DNA from: Cristatella mucedo
Taxonomy: Eukaryota; Bryozoa; Phylactolaemata; Cristatellidae
Direction of reading: 5' to 3'
NCBI GenBank assembly: GCA_009760855.2
Contig: WPIO01000032.1
Location: 967,501 to 1,031,500, forward strand
Length of the DNA stretch: 64,000 bases
The translations under genes were made by a program, and so were the position numbers. This document shows positions 1 through 11,475 of this stretch, piece by piece. The notes below the pieces were generated by a model. The model ran no database searches. It was not told the DNA's origin and saw only the letters and a list, made by a program, of their open reading frames with translations. The stretch's first letter is position 1. The number at the start of each line of letters is the position of its first letter.

Positions 1-207
1 GTGTCGAAGGCAGCAGACAGATCTAGCAGAGCTAGGGCAGTGACATTCCCGTCGTCGTTGCCACTTAGAATGTCATTGTTAACACGGAGGAGAGCAGTTT
101 CAGTAGAGTGCTGCCTCTTGAACCCTGATCGAAATGTTTCTGACATTCCATTATTTTCAATATGTTCAACTTGCTGCTTAGCAACAATTTCTTCAAGAAT
201 CTTTGAC
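1..207 (-). mobile_element. Family B LINE fragment (reverse transcriptase part)
   Basis: This is a short minus-strand piece of the L2/CR1-like family called B here. Read on the minus strand it matches the region just before RT motif A: residues like VAKQ-VEHIENN, then [12 protein letters not shown], as in the full copies at 24049-27541 and 40809-44153. Its plus strand matches 25330-25545 almost base for base. Stops and frameshifts show that it is dead. It is cut by the window edge on the left and abuts a family A element at about 208. Confidence 0.85.
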
Positions 208-789
208 CTTCCATAAAAGAAATTATTGAATCACAAATTCAAAATCAAAAACATGCTGACTTCTGTGATTAGCCTTCTATTTAACCACTACTAGGTAAGC
301 TATTTTCCCAGTGGTTACTGTGATGATCTAGCTGATCGGTTCTCTAGCTTCTTTGTTAACAAGATAGACAAGATCAGGTTGTCCCTCCCTAAGATGGCGG
401 CATCCCACTGGACTCATGTCCATCAATTCCATGCAGTCCCTTAATGTCTACATTCAATGTCACTAAGGACCTCGCCCTTAAGTTCATATCCCAAAAGATA
501 ACTAGCCCCATGGACCATATTATTATTGTCCTGCTTCTATGATGCATTGATCTCCTGCTGCCATGCATAACTATTATCATTAATATGTCATTAACTTCAG
601 ATCATGTCACGTCCCAGCACCTTTCCAAAAGGCTGTAGTCCGGCCACTACTCAAGAAAGCAACACTAGACCAACATAAGTTGAGCTACTTCCGCCGTCTC
701 CCTTCTACCGTTCCTGTTAAAGACACTAGAACGAGTCGAGGCCGACCAGTTGAACACATACATAGTTTAAACCCCAAACCTTATAGTAA

Positions 790-910
790 GTTCAGTGGTT
801 AAGGTGCTCGCCCCAACTAAGGTCTGGCTGAAGTCGTGGGCTCGAGGCTCCGAGGATTATGTGAAGTACCTGAATAGAGATTAATTTCTCTTGAACGCTA
901 TGTAAATGAA

Positions 911-943
<33 letters not shown>

Positions 944-950
944 AATTAAT
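790..950 (+). mobile_element. tRNA-derived SINE inside family A LINE
   Basis: The head carries a pol III A-box-like segment (GTTCAGTGGTTAAGGTGC) and a B-box-like segment (GTGGGCTCGAGGCTCC), as in tRNA-derived SINEs. The 3' part (GATTAATTTCTCTTGAACGC) matches the tail of the other SINEs and of LINE family A. It ends in a (TA)n tract at about 918-946. The LINE resumes near 960. Confidence 0.75.
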
Positions 951-1882
951 TAAACTTTACACTCTGGTTTCACAGCTGATCGCCCCACAGATTCGATATT
1001 GCTTCGGGTGTATAACGACCTACTTAGGAACGCAGACTATGGTAGAGCCGTCCAGCTTGTTATGCTCAATCTTTCGGCAGCTTTTGATGCTATCGATCAC
1101 CAAGTCCTTCTTTAGCGCCTCTCTTCTCGCCTGGGCATCACTGGCACAGCTCAGCAATGGTTCTTCACGGAATGGTTAGGGTCCTATCTCAGTGGGAGAA
1201 TACAGAGTACGGCTGTGAATAGACACAGATCATGCCGATGTGATAGCCAAGCTCAATTTGGGCTTTCAGATCTACGCAGGTGACACTCTTTAGTACTTTT
1301 ATTTTTACCTGTCTCAGCCCTCCAGGAGACCAAATTCTCTCAACTCCCTGGCTGCATGCATTGATTACATCAGCATTTGGATTCGAAGCCAACTTTCTTA
1401 TATTGAATGTGGATATAACCAACTTACTAGTTATTGGCAAACCAAGTGTGATTCGGAAATGGAAAAAGTGTAATGCTCACAATCGCTCTGTGATCATTTC
1501 TCATGTTGACCTGCACAAATCTAAGAGTTCTGTTTCAAATTGAACGTTCATTAAACGATCACATCAGCTCCACATTCAAGTCTGCCTAATATCAGCTGCA
1601 TAGCATTGCTAAAACTCTATCTTGTTTAGACTGAGATAACACATCTAAATTGTTTCATGCATTTGTGACGTCCCACCTTGACTTCTGCAGCTCACTGCTC
1701 GCTTGTCTACCGACCGACCTGTGCAATCAGGGGCTTACTACAGGTGCAAAACGCAGCTAGGCTTGTCTGTCGTGAGCTTCACAGTTGCTATGTCACACCA
1801 ATTCTTGCTGACCTGTACTGGCTCCCAGATAAGCAACGCATCAACTTCAAAATTTTCTCACTTAAATTTAGGTCATATCATT

Positions 1883-2027
1883 AAGTATAATTCGTTTATT
1901 TAGAGCTCCAAGAAAACTTAATTTTCTACTCAGGCGCTTTATATTTCCCTCGGAGCTAGAGCCCACGACCTCAGCCAAACCTTGGTCGGAAGGGGATTAC
2001 CATAACCACTGTACCAAACCAGCTCGT
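1883..2027 (-). mobile_element. tRNA-derived SINE, short subtype, in family A LINE
   Basis: Minus-strand copy. The plus strand shows the tail first (ATAATTCGTTTATTTAGAGC), then the complement of the B-box (GAGCTAGAGCCCACGACC) and of the head (ACCATAACCACTG). It splits the family A sequence between the codons for LTFRS and HSLAPAYL. A short target duplication, TCATT, flanks it at 1878-1882 and 2028-2032. Confidence 0.8.
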
Positions 2028-2515
2028 TCATTTGCTCCAGCCTAACTATCAGATCTACTCCCCAACCAGGCTAAGCACCGTAGCACCAGCCTTTAAGAAT
2101 CTAATCGTCTATCTATATCCCATAAAAAACCTCAAATCTTTTGGAGACCGTGCCTTTAGTTCATATGCTCCCAAAGCCTGGAACTCACTCCCCACGTGCG
2201 TCACGATCTGCTGACTTGACCACATTTGAAACGAAACTAAAAAAGCATCTATTTATCACAGCATTTAGCGGATCCCTGTGATTTTCCCTGTACGGGCTCA
2301 TACGTGGCAACACTGTACATGCTGCCACTAACCACATTTGCATTCCGATCATGTGCGTCTCACCCCTAACCATATTATGCTTGTTGTCATTGAGCATGCA
2401 GCCACTAAACATTCGAACCTTTTTTCCTGCAACGAATGTAAATTTTACAGAAACAGATTGAGCTCTCTGATAGCCCTACATCAAATGTATTATTATTATT
2501 ATTGTTATCTTGTTT

Positions 2516-5500
2516 TAGCTCTAGGCTTTTAGCCTTATGAGAGTGTTTATACGTCATCACCACTTTAAATAGTGAGGACACTCGATCACAGTCAAATTGA
2601 CTACTCAATGCTACGGATATTTACTTTTTATGTTAGCATATATTCTCTCTTTTTGCTGCCTCTTTCATGTGCTGTCGGCCTACCTGAGGCATTGGTAGTG
2701 CACCTAAAAGTTGCCAGCCATGACATCATGACCAGGGCTTCACTTAGATTTCTCAGGCATCTGCTAAGACTTGCACCAGTACTAGAGCTGTTTAGTGCCG
2801 AGTTCTGTTCGGATGAGAAACGGCTATGCAACTTCTATAATAGTAACTATGTGTGAAAGCAGTCTTCTGAAAGAAACCCTAAGCATCTAACCGTTATCAC
2901 ATAGGACTTTTAAATTTACAAGCACTTGGTTGCAGTTCAATGAAACTACTTAGATGAGCAATCTTTATTGCCCGTCGTAGGCTCAGAGTATTCTAAAATT
3001 GTGGTTAGGTGTTCTCCTAACTTAGCTTAAGCAACTTAGCGGCCACTCAAAAGAAAATACCTGCAAGGCAGAAACTCAGTTTAACAGTCGATACTGCTGG
3101 TTTTGATTATTGAAGTTACAAGTGCAGCTAGGCATCATCAACATTGAAGTGATAGCCTACCCTATGGGCAAGTGTCACGTTTCGAAGAGGCTAAGTATAA
3201 GTAAAAACTAGCAAAGGTTGGACCCTTTTTAAGGAAGGACCCTTTTGAAACTTCATCTGAAGGGTCAGCTGGATGAGGTTTGACCAGCATAAATTATCGC
3301 CCAAACACGAACAGACTAGTACGGTTTTAACCACTCTGACCCTCGTTTTAAATCGTTCAAGAGGGATAGAATAGCATATACTAAAAAAGTAAACTGGTCA
3401 ACCAGGGAAGTCACGCTATCTGCCTCGTAGAAAGTCATTGGTCACAGAGGAGATAGATTTTATGTGAGCAGTTCACTTTAGTCCTAGCTAAGATCTGTCT
3501 TCAAAATGTATTCTTTTCCACGAATTCTGTACCCTGCCTACCGTCAATCTTTTCAGTGGTCTTGGAAAAATACGAAAATGAGCTTCGGTAGTTATTTATT
3601 CAAAACTAATCAAGATATGCCCTTTCAAGTAATACTTTATAGGTGGCTGTTTTGAAAAGCTTTGAAAACATCGCTAAATCTAGTTAAACCTTAAAAACTT
3701 TGAATTAGAACTGGATTTAGTTTGTCCGCTAATGAGTGGCATAGCATCTGTGATGACCTAAGAGTGAGTGAATAGGGTCTCTGGATCACGAGCTCTTTCA
3801 CCATACTTGCTATATGGGTAATGAATTTATCTACAGTGACCTTGAACAAGTTCTTGAGGGATGCTGCAGATTGTGACTAGCCGCTTGCGTAGTCTGTTGC
3901 CTTACAGAGGCACAAATACTTACCATAAGCAGTCCTTGACCCTTGAGCTCAAGCCTTGAGCCTTGAGTCCCGGAGGCTAGATTGGCATCTTACCGGACTT
4001 CTCAAAGTGCCTTTAAACCCTAGTATTTACACCTGTGCCTTTGACTTGTAGTAAATTAAAGGACATGTTTGCAGCACTAAATCCTGTATGGAGACAGTAT
4101 CTAGGTGAGACTGCTTTCCCAAGGTTTGAATTTCTGCGGCAATGAAGTTATCAAGGCTGCAAGCAGAGACTTGATGATGATGAGGCAAACCTTCCTAACA
4201 AACTTATTTCAAAGTTTCTCACCATCAATACTCTTCAAGGTACTTTGAGGGTCAAATTGGTGCTGCCGTGCTAATACGCTGGAGCAGGAACTGTAAATTA
4301 GACTGAGCAATGATTCGAAGTGGTAAACGGGTATGTTAAAAATTCACTGGCGTGTCGGCAAGGGAGCCGCTCTATAGACTATAAAAAGGTGGGCCACGTA
4401 ACTGTTGTTGTGGTCCTGTAGTGGGAGAGCTGAAATCCCCAGTAATTAACAGTGAGCTATCATAAAGTAAGATTTTGGTGAGGCACTTAAAAAAAAGTCT
4501 TCCATAGACAAGATAAAGCTGCCAACGGAGTTCTGTGGATCACAAATGTGAGAGGCATTGCTTTGTATGAGAATCTAATGGCAGCTGATTCAGATGATGA
4601 CCCCTGTGAAAAGAGGCATTTATTATAGCCAGGTCATTCGTAAATAACGACAACAACCCCATCGCCACGCACTTTATCTGACCTCAAGGAACAAAAAATT
4701 GAGAAAACCACTGCTTGGTCACAGACATGCAGCAATCAGAACCGGGTGTAATCCATGTCATTGCCAGAAGAAATGCATTGAGCATAATTTCTTGGAAAAC
4801 CTGGTCGCTAATACTTGCCCGTTGGTTTTTGTAAGACTAAATTACTTCTGCTTCTAAAGAAGTTCAATCTTTCAACCAAACCAGAGAAGACAAAATTATG
4901 CGACAATATGTTCATGCAGTTTATTGCACAAAATTATCATCTGTGTGGTGGAAAATCAATGTGGTTGCAGCCCCTCTATGCAATAACAGTATCTGAAACC
5001 TAAAGATTGACTACTGGATAAAGTATGAGGTTCTCTGGCCATTTTCCTGCAATGAAAAACCATCAGCCAGACTAGCAGTGCTTGACTCCGGGCGTATTCG
5101 TTGACACTGCATTTGTGAATAATTTCCTAGTTTAAAAAATTAACTTAGGACTCATAATTTCAAAAGATCTCCACTGGTCAGTTTGGTGACGGAGAACAAA
5201 AAAGCCTCAGCTTAGAGCTATTAGAGAGATTGTCTGCTGAATTAGGCATGAAATGCAAGATTCAAGAGCGGATTTTCCTATTAAGCTTTAAGGTCTCATC
5301 GGCTGATGGCCTTGGGTGCAACTCTATGAGTTCCTCCATGAGTGATGTTCCTAAAATTTAGCAACCAGCTCGTCTGTATCCGACATTTCTGCTGCTCAGA
5401 ACTACCTCATCTTCTCGCTCCTTCTTTCCGCAACTGGTAGTGGAGACCAACTTGTGAAGCTGAAACGGTTTCGTATTCTTCCACTACATATAGATCTCTT

Positions 5501-5690
5501 GAAAAAGTCCATTTCGGCATTGGCTGCCAAGGAAGGCAAATATCGAAGGAATGAAACAGCACTGATGAATTATTTTTCATGTAGCGAGAAGACTTCTTTT
5601 TCTTAAATAGCGATTGAGTGAGCTATGCAGCCTGTGTGTAAACTAGATCAGCATGTCCAGTGTGCTCTTGAATGTCGTGTTCAGTTGGGT
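2516..5690. other. No gene recognised; single-copy AT-leaning DNA
   Basis: No ORF over about 95 codons, no repeat family seen elsewhere in the window and no RNA gene. The longest plus-strand ORF (2572-2856) has no recognisable motif. A small duplicated phrase, CCTTGAGC, recurs at about 3939-3965. Confidence 0.6.
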
Positions 5691-5708
5691 AGGATTGTTG
5701 TTGGCTCA

Positions 5709-6020
5709 TTAGGCGAAATATCGAACAATGGCCAGAAGAACGAGAGGCATGGTGCTGGTTATGAAAATGTTGGGTGTACCGTGGCGATGACTCGCAGATT
5801 TCATTATCCAAGGTCTTGGAGGTACGACAGTGGTGGCTGTGACAGCGGCGAATTGTCCGCCATTGTTGGCGTTTTTCAGTGGAGCCTTGGTAGTTGTTTC
5901 GCTGGTGTAGAAGTCGGTGCTGAATGTATAGTCAGTTGACCACCAGTAGTAAGCAGCTGCCGTGATCGGCACTTGATTAGAAAGCCCGACGAGTCCTGCC
6001 AAAACCAAATAAAATTTCAT
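5709..6020 (-). CDS. Hypothetical small secreted or GPI-like protein, 103 aa
   Basis: I do not recognise the family. The ORF starts at an ATG whose product begins MKFYLVLAGLVGLSNQ, a good signal-peptide shape: a Lys at position 2, a hydrophobic core at about residues 3-13, and a plausible cleavage near residues 20-23. The middle (about residues 27-70) is rich in Thr, Ser and Tyr, including TSETTTK, which suggests O-glycosylation or an extracellular linker. The C-terminus ends with a hydrophobic run (MPLVLLAIV) followed by RYFA, which could be a short membrane or GPI-type tail. It is not part of a repeat family in this window. No TATA box is obvious upstream on its strand and introns cannot be excluded. 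It could equally be a chance ORF. A longer plus-strand ORF (5973-6683) overlaps its start but runs into LINE sequence. Confidence 0.3.
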   Translation of the reverse strand: MKFYLVLAGLVGLSNQVPITAAAYYWWSTDYTFSTDFYTSETTTKAPLKNANNGGQFAAVTATTVVPPRPWIMKSASHRHGTPNIFITSTMPLVLLAIVRYFA

Positions 6021-7055
6021 TTGTGTAGAGAGACACCTGTGTATCTAACATATCGGATACGGGCGAGACATGCCAACTGCACTTCGAACCAGAGCTGCTT
6101 CCTGTATACGAATCGCATGCCGTGTGCATGCCTAGGCATAAAAGGCCAAATTGAGTCGGCAAAATTCTTATCCCGGATTTGCTCCTGCAGAATTATGGAT
6201 CAATGTATCAATCCTGAGATGATTTCAACTTGCTGTTTCAGGCATCGTGCTCATCCCATTAGCTTTCTGCCAACCACTGGCCATCTAGGCATCTCGTATA
6301 ATGGCTTTTCTATCTACCTGCTCTTACTGTTGACTGCATCTTCTCTAACCAGCCATATAACCCACTTCCATTTCTTCAACTCAGCTCAGTTTATTACTCT
6401 GCTTTCTTACTCTTATATCCAAGCGATCCTAGCAAAGGCCAAGTCTAGCTTCTATATAAACATTATTGAATCACAGACGCACAATCCAAAGATGCTGATG
6501 GCGATCAACCATCTCCTCAACCACTCCCAGATTAGCTCCTTACCTGATGATCCTTGTGTTAATCTAGCCGATGGATTCTGTGCAGAAGGAAGACAAGATC
6601 AGGGAGTCCATCCCTGTGATGACAACAATCCCCCTAGATTGCTGTTCCCCGTTTCTTGGCTGCACCTCAATGTCTACGTTTAAGCAGGTCACTAGTAATC
6701 TAGTCCTGAAGTTCATATCCTAATCAAAAAGACAAGTCCTCTGGACCCAATTCTCACTGTCCTGCTCCTACGTTGCAATGATCTGCTGCTACCATGGATA
6801 ACTAACATTATAATATGTCATTAGCCTCAGGTCATATCCCAGAACCTTTAAAAAGCTGTAGTCAGGCCACTTCTTAAGAAAGCGACACTAGACCAAGAGA
6901 ACTTGAGCGATTACCGCCCAGTCTCCCTTCTATCATTCCTATCCAAGACACTGGAACGGGTAGTGGCGGACCAGCTAAACTCATATATCGAAACTTCAAA
7001 CCTTGCTAGTAAGTTTCAGTCAAGCTTTAGAGCTAATTAATCCACAGAGCCAGTA

Positions 7056-8198
7056 TTGCTTAGGGTATGCAACGACCTACTTAGGAATGCAGACATGGGT
7101 AGTGTGTCTCCACTTGTTTTGCTCGATCTTCCGGCAGCTTTTGATACTATCGACCACAAAGTTCTTCTAGAGCGCCTCTCATCTCGCCTGGACATCACTG
7201 GCACTGCTCTGCAATGGTTCAGGTCCTATCACAGTGGGATACTCAAGAGGATTGACGTGAATGGATACAGATCATCCGAGGTACCTTTGAAGAATGGGGT
7301 ACCTCAGGGCTCCGTGCTAGGTCCGGTTCTTTTCACGGTTTATAATCTCCCTCTTGCTGATGTGATTGCCAAGCACAATCTAGGCTTTCACTTCTATGCG
7401 GATGACACTCAGTTGTACCTTTGCCTTGATCCCTCCCAGCCTTCGAGCACCTCGAATTCTCTCAACTCACTAGCTGCATGTATTGATGATATCCGCACAT
7501 GGATGGCAGCAAATCTTCTAAACCTAAACGATGATAAAACTAACTTACTAGTTATGGGCAAACCTAGTGTGATTCAGAAATGTGAAAGGCCGACTCTCAA
7601 AATTGGCTCTGCCAGCAAATCTCCCGTTGAATCAGCTCGAAATCTAGTTGTCATGTTTCAAAGTGACCTCTCGCTAGAGGACCGCATCAGCTCCTCAGTC
7701 AAGTCTGCCTACTTTCATCGACATAACATTGCTAAAATTCGGGCTTGTCTAGGTAAGAATATCACGTCTGAGTTGGTCCATGCATTTGTGACATCCCGTC
7801 TTGACTTTTATGTAACTCACTGCTTGCTGGCCTACTGGCGTGAGCAATCAGGCAATTACAGCTGGTGCAAAACTCCACAGGTAGGCTTTTCTGTCGTGAG
7901 CGTTGCAGTTTTCACATCACACCACTTCTCGCTGACCTGCCCTGGCTACCAGTCAAGGAACGGATCGATTTCAAGGTTTTGTCGCTCACTTTTAGGTCAT
8001 TTCATTCTTTGGCTCCAGCCTATCCCTCAGATCTACTCCCCCAGAAGGCCAAGCATCGTACCACCCGCTTTTCGGAATCCGGCAGGTTATCACTACCTCG
8101 TACAAACCTCAAATCCTTTGGAGACCGTGCATTTAGTTCGCATGCTCCCAAAGCCTGGAACTCCCTCCCGACATGCGTCAGAACATCCCCTGACCTGA
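7056..8198 (+). pseudogene. Family A reverse transcriptase ORF fragment, 380 codons
   Basis: This is the longest open frame in the window and encodes most of the RT fingers, palm and thumb. RT copies the element RNA into DNA at a nicked target. Seen directly: motif A with the catalytic Asp (DLPAAFDTIDH), motif B ([13 protein letters not shown]), motif C (FYADD, 7392-7406) and motif D (LNLNDDKTNLLVMG). After about residue 265 the frame no longer matches the family. The true C-terminal frame reappears at 7865-8260 (LLADLPWLPVKERIDFK to FKKNLKTHLF), so a frameshift lies near 7850. The ATG is simply the first in frame, because family proteins start far upstream. Confidence 0.9.
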
Positions 8199-8260
8199 CC
8201 ACATTTAAAAAGAACTTAAAAACACACCTTTTTAAGACAGCATTTAGTGGGTCCTCGTGA
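7865..8260 (+). pseudogene. Family A ORF2 C-terminal domain, frameshifted continuation
   Basis: Continues the protein of the upstream RT ORF in another frame. It carries the family C-terminal signature: LPWLPVKERIDFKVLSLTFRS, then AYPSDLLP, FGDRAFSSHAPKAWNSLP and a basic tail ending FKTAFSGSS. The same domain is intact at 13894-14649. It overlaps the upstream ORF, consistent with a single-base frameshift rather than two genes. Confidence 0.88.
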
Positions 8261-8663
8261 TTCGTCCTTCATGTGCTTATGCGTGCTGACACGGTGCAAG
8301 CTGCCACTAACCACATTTGCATACTGACCCTGTGCATGTCACCCCTAACCATGTTAGTCATGGTGTTTATTAAACATCATATTACTCACAAATATAATTG
8401 CGTTTCCCTTTGCAGCAAATGTAAAGAGCCTAGAAAGAGATTGAGTTCTCTGAGGGCGCTTTATCAAGCTCAATATTATCATTATCATTAAGCTCATTGA
8501 TAAACGGGTGTAGGTCGTGGCCGCATCGTAAATTATTTCTTGGCGCTTGAGATCAGTGGCAGACTGGTACCACCTTGTAACAGGGCAGGACGATTTATCG
8601 AACTTGTCACTGTGGCTTTCTAAACTGCTCTCTTACTCTATGGTGGTGGGCATAAAATATAAA

Positions 8664-8850
8664 AATATAATTCATTTAAAAACTGCCCTAAACTAACTAA
8701 ATATTAATATATGTGCTTCACATACGCCACACTGCATGTACCTATGACCTAGGTCATCAGATGCATTCACCTTGACCTCGGCTGTCAATGACGAGCACCT
8801 TAACCTCTGTGCGAAATCAGGGTGGCTGGGTCAAAGCGTACCCTTTTGTA
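8664..8850 (-). mobile_element. tRNA-derived SINE, long subtype, degraded
   Basis: The plus strand reads tail first (AATATAATTCATTT), then a divergent middle with an AT-rich insertion. It then shows ATCAGATGCATTCACCTTGA, the extra block found only in the long-subtype copies at 39345 and 57590, and the head complement (AGCACCTTAACCTCTG). The B-box region is weak (GTACCTATGACC). Confidence 0.65.
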
Positions 8851-10202
8851 ACATGGTCACTTAAGGAAACATGGAACACTCTCCGTCCCCAATCAAGCTA
8901 GATCTACGCAACAGTAACTACTCGGATGCTGCCAACAGTATAGGGTTTGGGAGCCGATCAGAACAGTTTCGTGTTTCGGTCGAAGATAATTTGCGAGTGG
9001 CAGTTAAAATGCAATGCATTAATTACCTGAGAGGCAGTACAATAGCAGGGAAAACCTCCAAGCATATCGAGATGCTTTGCGTTCCATATTGGTCTCGGAG
9101 AAGCTGCTCGAATGACGAAGACGTTTCTCTTGTGAGGTGCAGGTAAGGAGTGACCAGTTTTTTTTAAAAAGACGCTTCAATTGGTAGTCATTGATTGGTT
9201 TCCTTTGTTCTTCGTCGCTAATGCCTTTCCTTGAGAACAATAAGATTGTGGTGGCAATGCATTCGTGCGCTCTGAGCAACGGTAAAACAATACGGCAAGC
9301 AGCGATTATGATAGCTGTAAGCACATCCAACCAGTCGATGAGACCTTTCTATGGCGAGAATAAATGCGCCCAGCTGGGGACGGCGATAGTCAACATTGCC
9401 ATAGACCATAACCGACCGAGTGGCAGTACGTCCAACGCCAGTAAATTTGGCCTTTAATATCATGTCCAGGCAGTTCGAAACCCTCTCGCTCAGACCAAGA
9501 ACGGCTGCAACATATCACTCGCCACTCTGAATTTCTCCAAGTATCAGCTGTAGCCATATGCCCCCCTTGCTGCACCAATTCGAAAGCAGCTACCCCAGAA
9601 GCCATTCCTAGAGCTATGTAACTGAAGCGCCTCTGGTGAATCAACATCGGTTAGGCAGTAGTTAAAGGTTGCAAGCGCAAAGAAATTGAATGTTTAGGCC
9701 CCTGCATTTTGTGCTCACATGGCCGTCAAGCACTTGTCTTCCTTCCAGTGCACAGAGCCTGATCGTATATTGTATGAGCCAGCTATTCGTTTGATTAAGC
9801 GATAGCAAGTTAATCTGATAATAATACTAGAGGATGTCAACTTTGAAGCGACATGCGGCTTGATGGGTAGCAATGGAACGTCTGTGAGAGGTTGTGTGAT
9901 GTGGCAATGGTGACTTTTTAAGGCAGACAGGCCTACTTGCAGAGTTTGTCACCGACTTTAAACACTTTATTGCATAGAATGGAAACCGCATATTTAATGA
10001 GTTGCAGAGGTCATAACGGAAGACCATAAATGCTTAACTCTGCTTGACTGTGGTACATTTGTGTAAGATAATCTAAATTTTGAAGGTTTGATAACCATTG
10101 GGAAATTATACATGCATTTTGCGCAGCTAAGACCATTGCATTGCATGCTTTTTTTATAATTCTCGAGAACCTTTGTCAAGTAGTTCTTGATGATAACTAA
10201 TA
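8851..10202. other. Mostly unannotated; one hydrophobic minus-strand ORF
   Basis: No known repeat. A minus-strand ORF at 9019-9330 (103 codons) begins with a hydrophobic stretch (MDVLTAIIIAACRIVLPLL), and neighbouring minus frames at 9218-9463 and 9390-9647 are also open. This could be a decayed or intron-split membrane protein, but I recognise no family. On the plus strand, CAG/GTAAGG at about 9139-9148 resembles a splice donor after an open frame starting at 8871. Evidence is too thin to call a gene. Confidence 0.3.
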
Positions 10203-10312
10203 ATATTAGTATTAATAATAACAATATATTTGTATAGCGCCCTCGGAGAACTGAATCTCTCTCTACACACGATGGAGATACTGCGAAGAAAGCATTACCA
10301 AAATTTTTGTGT
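10203..10312 (-). mobile_element. SINE-like element with family A-type 3' tail (type A')
   Basis: The plus strand reads ACAATATATTTGTATAGCGC, then CCTCGGAGAACTGAATCTCT, then GAAAGCATTACCAAA. The same order is found at 54577-54690. The tail is the L2-like type shared with family A and with the other SINEs. The 54577 copy keeps a B-box-like segment (CGGTTTGAACC on the minus strand), which points to a tRNA-derived SINE. Confidence 0.6.
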
Positions 10313-10692
10313 AACATCCACAAGCAACCGGCATAGTGTCAGCAGATACATGCACACAAAGAACAAATCACGGAGAGCCGCCGAATGCTGTAATGAAAAA
10401 TGTGAGTTTTAAGCTTCTTTTTATATTTCGTCATGTAAGGCGATGTTTTAACGTGTGTTGCTTTTGACTTTCAGACTTTGGGAGTATTGGAACTAAAAGC
10501 ACAGTCTACACAGCAAAGAAGTTTTCCGTAGATTAGATTTTAAGCCTTAGCTTCCTGGGATGGCAACTAGTGCTAATGTACACACCGGCTAATACAGGAC
10601 TTGTCAGGCTGACGAATCCCTTATGGAATATGCTGTGTCTCTGGACCAGCGGAAACTGGCTCTATGCTATACAACCTCACCATCGAGCGGCT

Positions 10693-10695
<3 letters not shown>

Positions 10696-10735
<40 letters not shown>

Positions 10736-10736
10736 A

Positions 10737-10772
<36 letters not shown>
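10696..10772. repeat. (TA)n / (TG)n microsatellite
   Basis: Two (TA)n runs separated by a short (TG)n run. Overlapping ORFs of alternating Tyr and Ile are by-products of the repeat. Confidence 0.97.
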
Positions 10773-10773
<1 letters not shown>

Positions 10774-11259
10774 CGATTAAACTATATACGGTTATCCACA
10801 GGAAACCAACTGGATGAATCAGTACTGCTCAGCTGAAAGGCCACCACCAAAACGGTTGGAATGAGCACAGGAAAGTCCAAAACCTCAATACAGCTTCTCG
10901 ACCGTCTTTGATTGCAGTTACTTTGAAACTGCAGCGTTTTCTAGAGAGTAGGCTAATGTTCGGATGAATAAGCCCTGCAAGTGTTCAATATTAGCTTAAG
11001 TTGGGGCCAAGATGCTAGTATGAGGTGGTGCATTATTAATAACAAGGCATTTTGAAGGCGAATGTATCATCGCATCGTAACGTTTATCGTTGGTGGATGT
11101 GTGTGCTGACCAATCCTAAAGGTGTGGTCTAAACAGTGGCAACATAACTCGTACTTGCTCGACTTCTGCTTTCTAAGAAGGTCCATCCATGTAAGTAAGA
11201 TGCAACCCCATTGTAAGGTTAGGGTCACGAACCACATTATGAGTAATAGTGATTCTGAA
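10773..11259. other. No feature recognised
   Basis: Unique sequence between a microsatellite and the ORF at 11260. The longest open frame here is on the minus strand (11067-11327) and overlaps the small plus-strand ORF. It shows no family motif. Confidence 0.5.
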
Positions 11260-11475
11260 ATGGTTGCTAAACAAATTCTTCTCGCTGCTTTTCTGTTTGG
11301 CTTCAGCAGCTTCTTCGGCCAATACAACTGCTGGACAGGTCGACAACCAACTCAAACGCCCTCCGATTCAGCCTTCGATTGGAGCGATGCTGTGGCTTGC
11401 GCAACAGTAGTTGCTATTAAACAAGGCACAAAGCTATTTCATGCTGCCATTCATGCACTGCTGTCAGCAGTATAG
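11260..11475 (+). CDS. Hypothetical small secreted peptide, 71 aa
   Basis: I do not recognise the family. Counting from the internal ATG at 11260 (context GAAATGG, purine at -3 and G at +4), the product starts MVAKQILLAAFLFGFSSFFG. This is a classical signal peptide: a short basic N-region, a core of about 14 hydrophobic residues, and cleavage expected near residues 20-22. The mature part would be about 50 residues with one early Cys (YNCW), a second Cys (VACAT) and an amphipathic C-terminal half. The open frame extends upstream to 11122, but that part lacks signal-peptide character, so the inner ATG is preferred. There is no repeat match in the window. A chance ORF cannot be ruled out. Confidence 0.28.
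   Translation: MVAKQILLAAFLFGFSSFFGQYNCWTGRQPTQTPSDSAFDWSDAVACATVVAIKQGTKLFHAAIHALLSAV

Larger units (their letters stand above)
208..2515 (+). mobile_element. Family A LINE (L2/CR1-like), decayed, interrupted by two SINEs
   Basis: This non-LTR retrotransposon copy lacks its 5' end. It starts in the linker before the RT domain, with a FFVNKIDKI-like motif near 345-375. RT motif A is at about 1065-1100 (LNLSAAFDAIDH-like), followed by degenerate YADD and C-terminal segments. The 3' end has the typical GATTGAGCTCTC segment and ends in (ATT)n at 2487-2510. Many stops and frameshifts show that it is a fossil. Two SINE insertions split it, at about 790-950 and 1883-2027. The closest relatives here are the A copies at 6405-8495 and 13861-14885. 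Confidence 0.88.
6405..8495 (+). mobile_element. Family A LINE, RT and C-terminal domain, best-preserved RT of its family
   Basis: A non-LTR retrotransposon of L2/CR1 type, 5'-truncated. It begins in the linker between endonuclease and RT (KAKSSFYINIIESQTHNPK at about 6435-6490). The RT domain is nearly complete, with motif A LDLPAAFDTIDH, motif [10 protein letters not shown] and the catalytic FYADD at 7392-7406. The C-terminal domain contains WLPV..RIDFKVLSLTFRS and the closing KAWNSLP motif. The 3' UTR has the family signature and ends in (ATT)-type repeats near 8470-8490. The copy is dead because the linker has stops and the C-terminal part lies in a different frame from the RT. Confidence 0.93.

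Noticed and set aside
5973-6683. 236-codon plus-strand ORF
   Set aside because: Its second half is the family A LINE linker (KAKSSFYINIIES...) and its first half shows no motif, so it is a chance fusion into a LINE fossil rather than a gene.
9019-9647. Cluster of overlapping minus-strand ORFs as a membrane protein gene
   Set aside because: The hydrophobic stretch is interesting, but the frames are short, overlap in different phases and match no family I know. Left as a note only.
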